Both the position numbers and the translations under genes were made by a program. From Christensenella sp. UBA7868 (GTDB lineage: Bacteria > Bacillota > Clostridia > Christensenellales > UBA1242), in NCBI GenBank assembly GCA_002501285.1, contig DLSG01000105.1, forward strand, positions 1-5,046: 5,046 nt of DNA, written 5' to 3'. Positions 1-4,960 of this stretch are shown piece after piece. Position 1 is the stretch's first letter. Every line of letters begins with the position of its first letter. The notes beneath the pieces are model-generated. The model was given only the letters and a program-made list of their open reading frames with translations. It was not told the DNA's origin and searched no databases.

Positions 1-1
1 T

Positions 2-34
2 AAGGTGAAAAGCAAGGAATTGCTTACCATTTAG
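2..34 (+). CDS. possible C-terminal end of an upstream gene (partial)
   Basis: This is the only + strand frame that stays open for more than two codons from the left edge. It reads KVKSKELLTI and stops at TAG (32-34), 10 nt before a strong terminator, the usual spacing for the end of a gene. The other two + frames have stops at 1-3 (TAA) and 6-8 (TGA), so the real gene could also end in one of them, or the transcript could be a non-coding RNA. Ten codons are too few to recognise a family. The call rests on position relative to the terminator only. Confidence 0.25.
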   Translation, partial: KVKSKELLTI

Positions 35-44
35 ATTCATATAT

Positions 45-80
45 AAAGAACCTAGGATTTCCCCTAGGTTCTTTTTATTT
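45..80 (+). terminator. intrinsic terminator of the upstream transcript
   Basis: A perfect 12-bp stem pairs 45-56 (AAAGAACCTAGG) with 63-74 (CCTAGGTTCTTT) around a 6-nt loop (57-62). The T-rich run TTTTTATTT at 72-80 follows on the + strand. The T tract on this side only indicates + direction, ending transcription that enters from the left edge. Confidence 0.85.
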
Positions 81-103
81 GCTTACTTATTTTTAAATTT
101 TTC

Positions 104-151
104 TTTAATTTGCAAAATTTTTTATTGTTTTTGCAAATTAAATTTATTTTT
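104..151 (+). terminator. second AT-rich hairpin, possible back-up terminator
   Basis: A perfect 14-bp inverted repeat pairs 104-117 (TTTAATTTGCAAAA) with 129-142 (TTTTGCAAATTAAA) around an 11-nt loop (118-128). It is followed by TTTATTTTT (143-151). The stem has only two G:C pairs, so it is weaker than the hairpin at 45-74. The T-rich side again points to + strand termination. It could instead be a protein-binding palindrome or a remnant. There is no T tract on the minus side. Confidence 0.45.
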
Positions 152-168
152 CTGTAATTCAACCTGTA

Positions 169-190
169 ATTTCGTTATTATTTCGTTATT
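169..190. repeat. tandem duplication of an 11-mer
   Basis: Two exact head-to-tail copies of ATTTCGTTATT lie at 169-179 and 180-190. They are flanked by a 7-bp inverted repeat, AATTCAA (156-162) and TTGAATT (194-200). The block sits between the upstream terminators and the promoter of the 342 gene. No ORF or recognised regulator site is associated with it. It may be a chance slippage duplication. Confidence 0.55.
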
Positions 191-306
191 ATATTGAATT
201 TGTGTCGGCGATAGATTTTTTAATATATAGGCAAAACAACTTTGCATTGATGATATATTATATATTACTAAATTAATGATGCTACAAGACACTGTGTGAA
301 AAATAT

Positions 307-341
307 TTGTTTTTAGAAAAAGATTGTGTTATAATTAAAGT
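307..341 (+). promoter_or_regulatory. sigma-A-type promoter giving a leaderless start at 342
   Basis: The -35 hexamer is TTGTTT (307-312). A 17-nt spacer contains an extended -10 TG (327-328), and TATAAT (330-335) follows. The last base of the -10 is followed by exactly 6 nt and then ATG at 342, so the expected +1 is the A of the start codon. An in-frame TAA at 336-338 rules out an upstream start. The only purine run near the ATG (337-340) is 1 nt away, too close to act as an SD. A small ACAC-T-GTGT palindrome (289-297) lies just upstream of the -35 and could be an operator, but that is weak. Confidence 0.8.
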
Positions 342-812
342 ATGGAAAAAGAAGAAATTTTGTACGAAAATTATAAAGAATTTAAAGAAAATTTGTTAGA
401 TTTGAAAAGAAACTTGGTGTTTGTAGATGATATTTACACTCAAAAACTTGAAGAAATTGAAGAAAAACTTGGTGAAAAAGTTTTTGACTTGGAAAGTAGT
501 AAATATTATCAATCATTTAAAGGTGAAATAGACGAACTTCAAAATAAAATCTCGAAAGCCTTAACAGATTTTAATTTTAACGCAAGTTTTGATGTTTATA
601 AAACTTTTCAGAATGTGTTTGAAACGGTGGAAAGTGATTTGTCGTTAATAAACGCTTATCCTCTTAAACAAAGTTTTGTAAAAAATGTTGTAAATGATGT
701 GTTTTTATTTAATTTATCAAGTTTAAAAACAGCAAAAGAACAAATTAAGGTCGTTTTTGATAATATTGATAAATTAATGGAAAAAACCAAAAATTTGATT
801 AAAAAGCAATAA
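342..812 (+). CDS. uncharacterised 156-residue helical/coiled-coil protein
   Basis: I do not recognise a family. The protein is short, rich in Lys, Glu, Asn, Leu and Phe, and has no Cys, no signal peptide and no membrane-length hydrophobic segment, so it should be cytoplasmic. Residues about 1-75 are charged with regularly spaced hydrophobics (FKENLLDLKRNL, QKLEEIEEKLGEK, IDELQNKISKAL), suggesting long amphipathic helices or a coiled coil. A second helical stretch covers about residues 110-156 and ends in a basic LMEKTKNLIKKQ tail. Start choice is firm: TAA lies two codons upstream, the next Met is only near the C-terminus, and a consensus promoter abuts the ATG. It is flanked by its own promoter and terminator, so it appears monocistronic. 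AT-rich codon use matches its neighbours. A structural, scaffold or small regulatory role is possible but nothing in the sequence decides this. Confidence 0.8.
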   Translation: MEKEEILYENYKEFKENLLDLKRNLVFVDDIYTQKLEEIEEKLGEKVFDLESSKYYQSFKGEIDELQNKISKALTDFNFNASFDVYKTFQNVFETVESDLSLINAYPLKQSFVKNVVNDVFLFNLSSLKTAKEQIKVVFDNIDKLMEKTKNLIKKQ

Positions 813-818
813 AAGAAA

Positions 819-867
819 TATGCTAAATTTACTTGACAAAATCGGGCAAAATTTGGCATAGTTTTTT
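819..867 (+). terminator. intrinsic terminator of the 342-812 gene
   Basis: A 12-bp stem pairs 819-830 (TATGCTAAATTT) with 849-860 (AAATTTGGCATA), with one T-G wobble, around an 18-nt loop. It is followed by G and six Ts (862-867). It begins 6 nt after the stop codon, so it closes the transcription unit of the 156-residue protein. The loop contains TTGACA (833-838), but no good -10 lies at the right distance. Confidence 0.75.
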
Positions 868-922
868 ATAGGTACTAATTCTTTTACGGGCGGTTTATAA
901 AAACTGTTTAGAAATAAAAAAT

Positions 923-953
923 TTACATTATAATTATAAATATAATTATGTAA
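923..953. repeat. imperfect AT palindrome upstream of the surface-protein promoter
   Basis: The left arm TTACAT-TAT-AATTATA (923 onward) is matched by TATAATTATGTAA (941-953), with one 3-nt bulge in the left arm. It lies about 65-95 bp before the -10 of the 1059 gene. The position would suit a regulator or nucleoid-protein site. In DNA this AT-rich it could also be fortuitous. No other element was seen in 868-922 or 954-1000. Confidence 0.35.
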
Positions 954-1016
954 TGCAAATTTTAATAAATATCAGTGCTTTTTAAAGAAAAATAAAGTGA
1001 TGTTTTCTAATTAGGC

Positions 1017-1058
1017 TGATATAATAAGTAAATTAATAAGAAAAATTAAAGGTATAAA
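1017..1058 (+). promoter_or_regulatory. extended -10 promoter and SD for the surface-protein gene
   Basis: TGA-TATAAT (1017-1025) is a perfect extended -10. No convincing -35 hexamer lies at 16-18 nt (997-1002 is GTGATG), so the TG extension or an activator may compensate. Expected +1 is near 1032, giving a leader of about 27 nt. AAAGG (1048-1052) lies 6 nt before ATG 1059 and serves as Shine-Dalgarno. Immediately upstream of the -10 is the element at 1001-1015 ending in CTAATTAGG, which recurs near the right edge of the window. Confidence 0.7.
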
Positions 1059-3914
1059 ATGGAAAAAAGAAAGGATTTATCAAAGCGTAAAAAGATGTTA
1101 ATAGGTTTGATGATTGCGTTTGTTGTTTTAATAAGCGTAAGTTTTACCTTTGCTTGGTTTACAGATAGAAAACAACTAGAATCAAGTTTGCGTTTTGGAA
1201 AAATTGCACTTGATGTTACGGGAAGTAGTATTCAAGAAGAAAATTTAGTTTTTAATGTTGATAGAAAAGTTATTGCTTATCAAACTGGTGGAAAAATTAT
1301 GCCAGGCGATACAATTTCTATTGATATGAATGTAGGACTTAAAGAAACAAGTCAAGACGCATATTATATAGTAAAATTAACTGACGATTTGGGGATTTTT
1401 GAAAATGCAATATATTTTGCTGATGGCACAAAAGATAGCAGTGGAAATATTATAGTTTATCAAACTAACGGAACAAAATCTTGGGTTCAAGGAGATACAA
1501 GTAATGTTGTTAGCAAAAAAGTTGGTAAAATTTCAAACTCCGAGCGTCACCCAATAAGTTTAAAAGCGGTAATTTCTGGTGAAAAAACTGGAAATGATAT
1601 GAAAAACGCAGAAACAAAAATAAAATGTGATGTTTATGCTATTCAACAAAGAAATTTAACAGAAGCACAAGCGGCTATTGAATTATTACAACATCTTCCT
1701 ACAGGTTATATGAAAGTTGGAACTATTTCAGCAAAAAACGATAGCGCAAGCGGATTTAATAATGGGTTTGATACTGGTATTTCTTGGAGCGAAGTTGACA
1801 AAATTGATGTATCAATGCAGTTGAAATCAGGTTCCGCATCAAAACCAATTTTCTTTTCAAGTTTGAATGGTTCTACAATATCTGCTCCTTATGTTTGCAC
1901 AGATGATTCTTCGGGTATAACTTTTAACACTATCACAGGCACGGCTAGCCCAAGTTATAAAAAAAGTGAACTTACAGAAAAGGGAATAAAAGATATAACG
2001 CTTACAATTAACTCTAATTCAAACACTAACAAAATTTATTTCGGTTCTTGGAGTGATAGTATTTGGAGTGTTGGTTGGGATCTTTCTAAACTTATAATTT
2101 ACGGGAAATCTGGTGAAATTTTAAAAAGTTTTGTGCCTGCTGTGAGGGCGATAGACGGAGCAGTTGGTGTTTTTGAAGCAATAAGTGGAACATTTGTTAA
2201 AGATTTCAATACAAATTCAAGTTTTACGGCGGGCGAATTTGAACTTTCAGGTGATTATACAAAAGTTGATTATATTCAAAGCACTGCTGGCCAGTGGATT
2301 GACACTGGGGTAAAATCTTCTCCTAGTTTAGGAATGGAGATGGATGTGGAACTTTTATATCCAAGTTCAGACCAAAAGTTCTTTGGAAGTTATGATAATG
2401 GAATCTTCCTTGGCGCTCTTGGCGGAAAATGGCGTTATGGTCAAAGTTGTACTTACAACGATGTGACTATAAATTCTAAAACGAAAGTAACACTTAAAAA
2501 TGGTGTATGGAAATTTAATGACGTGACAGGAACTACAATTCAACCAAGTGCAACAAACACAAACACTATTCCAGTTTTTGCGGTTAAATATAGGGGAAAT
2601 GCTATTTCTGATTATGCAAACATTAAACTTTACGGACTTGTTATGTATGACGGAAATAAAGTTATAAGAAATTTTGTTCCTTGTGTAAACTCTAAAACAA
2701 ATCAAGCAGGGTTGTTTGATTTGGCAAACAAAAAATTCTATACAAATCAAAAAGACGGTGACGACTTTACGGTTAGTGGAAGTGAAATTCCTCAAAATTA
2801 TAAACAAGTAGATTATATTGAGAGTTCGGGGGTTCAATCTATTGACACTGGCGTTGCAATATCAACAAGTGTAACAGATTTTGATATGAGTATGCAAGTT
2901 TTGTGGACTAACAACACAAAACGCCAACTTATGGGGTTTAGTGGTACTAGTGGTGGTTATTTCGGTATTAACTGCGATTTTTATGAACAAAGTGCTGATA
3001 AGAAATCGGCTGTCCCAACAAATATGTCTTATTATGCAAATGTGGTTTATAGCCGAAAAGCAAAGGATACTTGTCGGGTAGATGGCTCTCTTGTAATGGA
3101 GAGACCGGGTCATGACTCTTATAGTGGTAATTTAAGGCTATTTAGTTTAAATAAAGATTATACGTGTTACATGAGATTAAAATCTTGTCAAATTAAAGTG
3201 GCAGGCAGTTTGGTGAGAGATTTTATTCCTGTTGTAAATACTTTAAATAACAATAAGCCAGGACTTTACGACAAAGTGAACAAAAAATTTTATGTTAATG
3301 AAATGTCAGGTGCTGATTTTACAACAGACTTAATTCCTTCAAATTATTCAACCGCAAGTTATATAGAATCTACTGGCGCTCAAATATTAGAAACTGGTTA
3401 CACTCCAAATTCTAGCACGAGAGTTGAAGCCGATGTTAGTTTTAATGATGTTAGCATTACTAATGCAATTTTTTGCAGTAGAGATGATTATGATACAAAT
3501 TCATTTACAATGTTTTTGTATTCTGGGTCGTTTAGAGCAGATTATGGAAACAAACAAATTTTAACAACTGGATTAAAACCTGCAATTAACACAAGGTATA
3601 AGATTTCGTTTTCTGCAAAAAATGTTTCTATAAATGGTCAAATTTTTAATATAAACGGTGAAAAGCTTACTGTGGGTGGAAGTCCAATGAAATTGTTTGC
3701 TAGTCATGGAACTTATAGTTCTAGCAGTGGATATGGAAATTTAGACAACTATGCAAAAATGAAACTCTTTTCTTTCAAAATTTATGAAGGCGAAACACTT
3801 ATGAGAGATTTTGTTCCAGTGTATGACACAACAAACAAAAAAGCAGGTCTTTGGGACACTGTTACTAAAAAGTTTTATACAACAACAACTTCAACGGCGT
3901 TTAACTACGCTTAA
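1059..3914 (+). CDS. secreted TasA/camelysin-like protein with four LamG-like lectin modules
   Basis: This is a 951-residue exported protein. Residues 1-32 form a SipW-type signal: a basic start (KRKDLSKRKK), a hydrophobic core (13-31) and TFA|WFTD with likely cleavage after A32. FGKIALDV follows, as in TasA/camelysin family members. Residues about 33-198 are a beta-rich TasA-like domain ending KCDVYAIQQRNLT (190-201), a typical family ending. Four tandem modules of about 183 residues begin at Y217, Y400, Y581 and Y763. Modules 2-4 open with the pattern YI(E/Q)S..G.Q.I(D/E)TG, and module 4 reads ILETG. All four end with F(V/I)P (358, 539, 722, 918) and, exactly ten residues after the Pro, a Gly that starts GL(F/Y/W)D...KKFY in modules 2-4. 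These resemble LamG/concanavalin A-like jelly-roll domains of gut Firmicutes surface proteins. There is no LPXTG or other sorting signal, and no SipW peptidase gene in the window. SD AAAGG supports the start. Inferred role: surface or matrix-fibre-associated adhesin; the ligand is unknown. Confidence 0.85.
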   Translation: MEKRKDLSKRKKMLIGLMIAFVVLISVSFTFAWFTDRKQLESSLRFGKIALDVTGSSIQEENLVFNVDRKVIAYQTGGKIMPGDTISIDMNVGLKETSQDAYYIVKLTDDLGIFENAIYFADGTKDSSGNIIVYQTNGTKSWVQGDTSNVVSKKVGKISNSERHPISLKAVISGEKTGNDMKNAETKIKCDVYAIQQRNLTEAQAAIELLQHLPTGYMKVGTISAKNDSASGFNNGFDTGISWSEVDKIDVSMQLKSGSASKPIFFSSLNGSTISAPYVCTDDSSGITFNTITGTASPSYKKSELTEKGIKDITLTINSNSNTNKIYFGSWSDSIWSVGWDLSKLIIYGKSGEILKSFVPAVRAIDGAVGVFEAISGTFVKDFNTNSSFTAGEFELSGDYTKVDYIQSTAGQWIDTGVKSSPSLGMEMDVELLYPSSDQKFFGSYDNGIFLGALGGKWRYGQSCTYNDVTINSKTKVTLKNGVWKFNDVTGTTIQPSATNTNTIPVFAVKYRGNAISDYANIKLYGLVMYDGNKVIRNFVPCVNSKTNQAGLFDLANKKFYTNQKDGDDFTVSGSEIPQNYKQVDYIESSGVQSIDTGVAISTSVTDFDMSMQVLWTNNTKRQLMGFSGTSGGYFGINCDFYEQSADKKSAVPTNMSYYANVVYSRKAKDTCRVDGSLVMERPGHDSYSGNLRLFSLNKDYTCYMRLKSCQIKVAGSLVRDFIPVVNTLNNNKPGLYDKVNKKFYVNEMSGADFTTDLIPSNYSTASYIESTGAQILETGYTPNSSTRVEADVSFNDVSITNAIFCSRDDYDTNSFTMFLYSGSFRADYGNKQILTTGLKPAINTRYKISFSAKNVSINGQIFNINGEKLTVGGSPMKLFASHGTYSSSSGYGNLDNYAKMKLFSFKIYEGETLMRDFVPVYDTTNKKAGLWDTVTKKFYTTTTSTAFNYA
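1707..3911 (+). repeat. four tandem LamG-like protein modules
   Basis: Modules span about residues 217-399, 400-580, 581-762 and 763-951. The distance from the first Tyr to the F(V/I)P motif is 141, 139, 141 and 155 residues. The distance from that motif to the next module start is 42, 42 and 41. This regularity shows true internal duplication, although the interiors are highly diverged and little similarity remains at DNA level. Module 1 lacks the YIxSxGxQxIDTG opening and reads GFNNGFDTGISW instead. It keeps the LIIYGKSGEILKSFVP closing strand. Confidence 0.8.
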
Positions 3915-3930
3915 AAAGAAGGTTTATAAA

Positions 3931-3984
3931 ATGAATATAAAAAAAGATGTTAAAAATTTAACGTCTTTTTTAATTAAAATTTAG
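3931..3984 (+). CDS. possible 17-codon ORF overlapping the terminator
   Basis: ATG at 3931 is preceded by AGAAGG (3917-3922) with an 8-nt spacer, a better SD than that of the large gene. It would encode MNIKKDVKNLTSFLIKI, ending at TAG (3982-3984). It starts 16 nt after the stop at 3914. The ORF contains the whole terminator hairpin 3941-3971, so most transcripts reaching it would end inside it or be affected by ribosomes on it. It may be a leader-peptide-like ORF, the stub of a lost downstream gene, or chance. No family is recognisable. Confidence 0.2.
   Translation: MNIKKDVKNLTSFLIKI
3941..3971 (+). terminator. intrinsic terminator of the surface-protein gene
   Basis: Arms 3941-3954 (AAAAAGATGTTAAA) and 3957-3970 (TTTAACGTCTTTTT) pair over 14 positions with one T-G wobble. 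The 2-nt gap means the innermost pairs must open to form a loop. The 3' arm ends in a run of six Ts (3966-3971). It lies 26 nt after the stop codon at 3914. The A-rich left side would also give a T tract on the minus strand. Confidence 0.7.
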
Positions 3985-4001
3985 AAATTTTTTAAATTTT
4001 T

Positions 4002-4018
4002 TAGTAGTAGTAGTAGTA
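4002..4018. repeat. TAG trinucleotide microsatellite
   Basis: Five perfect TAG units plus TA lie between the + strand terminator and the bidirectional terminator. It is intergenic and 3' of both neighbouring genes. It follows a duplicated AAATTTTTT (3985-4002). It is prone to slippage, with no evident gene to switch. Confidence 0.7.
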
Positions 4019-4111
4019 TTTAATTTTAACTGACAATTAAGAGTTATTAATAAGAATTTAAGATTATTAAAAAATAATATTTTATTTTCCAAAGAATTTT
4101 AATTTAGCAAT

Positions 4112-4149
4112 AAAAAAGAAACATCGTAAATTTTTATGTTTCTTTTTTT
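4112..4149. terminator. bidirectional terminator between convergent genes
   Basis: A perfect 13-bp stem pairs 4112-4124 (AAAAAAGAAACAT) with 4136-4148 (ATGTTTCTTTTTT) around an 11-nt loop. Seven Ts (4143-4149) lie on the + side and six As on the other, giving a U tract in both directions. On the minus strand it follows the mscL stop by about 80 nt and is the only good terminator for that gene. On the + strand it backs up the hairpin at 3941-3971. Confidence 0.8.
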
Positions 4150-4164
4150 AATTGAAAATAAATC

Positions 4165-4204
4165 TAGTTTAGTTTAGTTTAGTTTAGTTTAGTTTAGTTT
4201 AGTT
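4165..4204. repeat. eight perfect tandem copies of TAGTT
   Basis: A 40-bp uninterrupted pentanucleotide array, TAGTT x8, lies 23 bp beyond the mscL stop codon. On the mscL transcript it reads AACTA repeated, placing it in the 3' untranslated region before the terminator at 4112-4148. It contains no promoter or coding sequence. Such arrays change length by replication slippage. Here no reading frame or promoter spacing would be altered, so classic phase variation is unlikely. Confidence 0.9.
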
Positions 4205-4227
4205 AAAAACTATTTATTCTATATTTT

Positions 4228-4869
4228 TTATTCTTTAACTTCGCTATTAGGAATTAAATTTTCATTTTCGCTTTCAAGTTTTTTTGTTGCATCATTTTCA
4301 TTTTGTTTTTTAAGTTCTTTCAAAATATCTGTAAGTAGTTCGTCTGTTGTAGGTTTTGGTGGTTCAACTGGTTTTGGTGGTTGATTTTCTTCTGCTTTTT
4401 GTTCGTCAACTTTTTTAATTTCTTCTTCTGTTAAACCTTGTTTTTTAAGTTTTTTAATTTCACGTTTACTTAATGCAATAAATTTTTGATTCATATCTTT
4501 TGTAAATTTAGAAGCCGCATTGAATGCTTTTAAAATTAAAAATAAAATGAATGCAATGATAAAGAAATTTAAAATTGCAGTTATGAAAGCACCCCAATCA
4601 ATATAAATACTTTTTGTAAGGTCAATCACTGAATTTCCGTCAGCATCAATGGTGTAAACTCTTTTTAAAAATGTGTAAGCACTTTCAAGCCCATTTGTTC
4701 CGCCAAGTGACAAAAGCCAGTTTATGCAAGGCATAATAATTTTGTTTGTTAATGCGGTGACAATTGCTGTAAACGCACTTGCAACAATAACACCGATTGC
4801 CATATCTACAACATTCCCGCGGGAAATAAATTTTTTAAATTCTTCAAAAAACGCTTTAATTTTTTTCAT
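4228..4869 (-). CDS. mscL: large-conductance mechanosensitive channel MscL
   Basis: MscL is a homopentameric inner-membrane pore opened by membrane tension to release solutes on hypo-osmotic shock. The 213-residue product aligns with E. coli MscL at a constant offset of 4: amphipathic N-terminal helix KKIKAFFEEFKKF, signature RGNVVDMAIGVI (17-28), TM1 to about 45, then IIMP (44-47). The periplasmic loop (about 54-90) contains YTIDADG. TM2 is about 92-116 (WGAFITAILNFFIIAFILF). The C-terminal bundle helix is TTDELLTDILKELKKQN (174-190), matching E. coli TKEEVLLTEIRDLLKEQN. It is longer than the usual ~130-150 residues. A charged helix of about 40 residues (120-161) and a Pro-Lys linker (PPKPVEPPKP, 164-173) lie between TM2 and the bundle, and an acidic tail (191-213) follows it. 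ATG 4869 is chosen over GTG 4908 because the promoter lies inside the GTG extension and the homology starts at MKKIK. Monocistronic; convergent with the surface-protein gene. Confidence 0.97.
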   Translation of the reverse strand: MKKIKAFFEEFKKFISRGNVVDMAIGVIVASAFTAIVTALTNKIIMPCINWLLSLGGTNGLESAYTFLKRVYTIDADGNSVIDLTKSIYIDWGAFITAILNFFIIAFILFLILKAFNAASKFTKDMNQKFIALSKREIKKLKKQGLTEEEIKKVDEQKAEENQPPKPVEPPKPTTDELLTDILKELKKQNENDATKKLESENENLIPNSEVKE

Positions 4870-4904
4870 ATTTACATTATATAGCCGCTTTAATTTTTTG
4901 TCAA
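4870..4904 (-). promoter_or_regulatory. perfect consensus promoter for leaderless mscL
   Basis: On the minus strand TTGACA (4904-4899), 17 nt, TATAAT (4881-4876) is a full match to the sigma-A consensus with optimal spacing. Six nt (4875-4870) separate the -10 from ATG at 4869, so +1 is predicted to be the A of the start codon. There is no SD between promoter and start. The promoter lies within the codons of the longer GTG-initiated frame (4908), which therefore cannot be translated from this transcript. Confidence 0.9.
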
Positions 4905-4960
4905 ACACTTTTTTAAATTAAAAACTGAGAAGTTTGACTAATTTAATCATTTTAAAAATT

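Noticed and set aside
1..40. Minus-strand start of a gene reading MNLNGKQFLAFHL from 40 leftward
   Set aside because: It has no SD, and the hairpin 45-74 has its T tract on the + side, indicating a transcript arriving from the left. It cannot be fully excluded without more sequence.
200..229. Promoter TTGTGT-18-TATATA for a small RNA
   Set aside because: Such matches are common by chance in DNA this AT-rich, and no structured transcript or terminator follows before the 342 gene's own promoter.
656..859. 67-residue minus-strand ORF
   Set aside because: It is antisense to the end of the 342 gene and its terminator, has no SD or promoter, and reads as Phe/Leu/Cys-rich antisense of Lys/Asn-rich coding sequence.
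833..862. Promoter with TTGACA at 833-838
   Set aside because: The best -10 (CATAGT, 18 nt) is poor, the sequence lies in a terminator loop, and no gene begins close downstream.
2367..2837. 156-residue minus-strand ORF
   Set aside because: It lies wholly inside the repeated-module region of the 951-residue protein, has Ile/Cys/Phe-rich composition typical of antisense frames, and lacks initiation signals.
2862..3113. 83-residue minus-strand ORF
   Set aside because: It is antisense to module 3 of the surface protein, with no ribosome-binding site or promoter.
4165..4204. CRISPR-like or phase-variation repeat
   Set aside because: The units are 5 bp with no spacers, and the array is 3' of both neighbouring genes, so no frame or promoter spacing would change.
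4870..4908. 13-residue N-terminal extension of MscL from GTG 4908
   Set aside because: The stretch contains a perfect promoter whose predicted start point is the downstream ATG, and MscL homology begins at MKKIK.
4724..4921. 65-residue plus-strand hydrophobic ORF
   Set aside because: It is the complement of the mscL N-terminus. Its hydrophobicity mirrors the transmembrane helix and it has no initiation signals.
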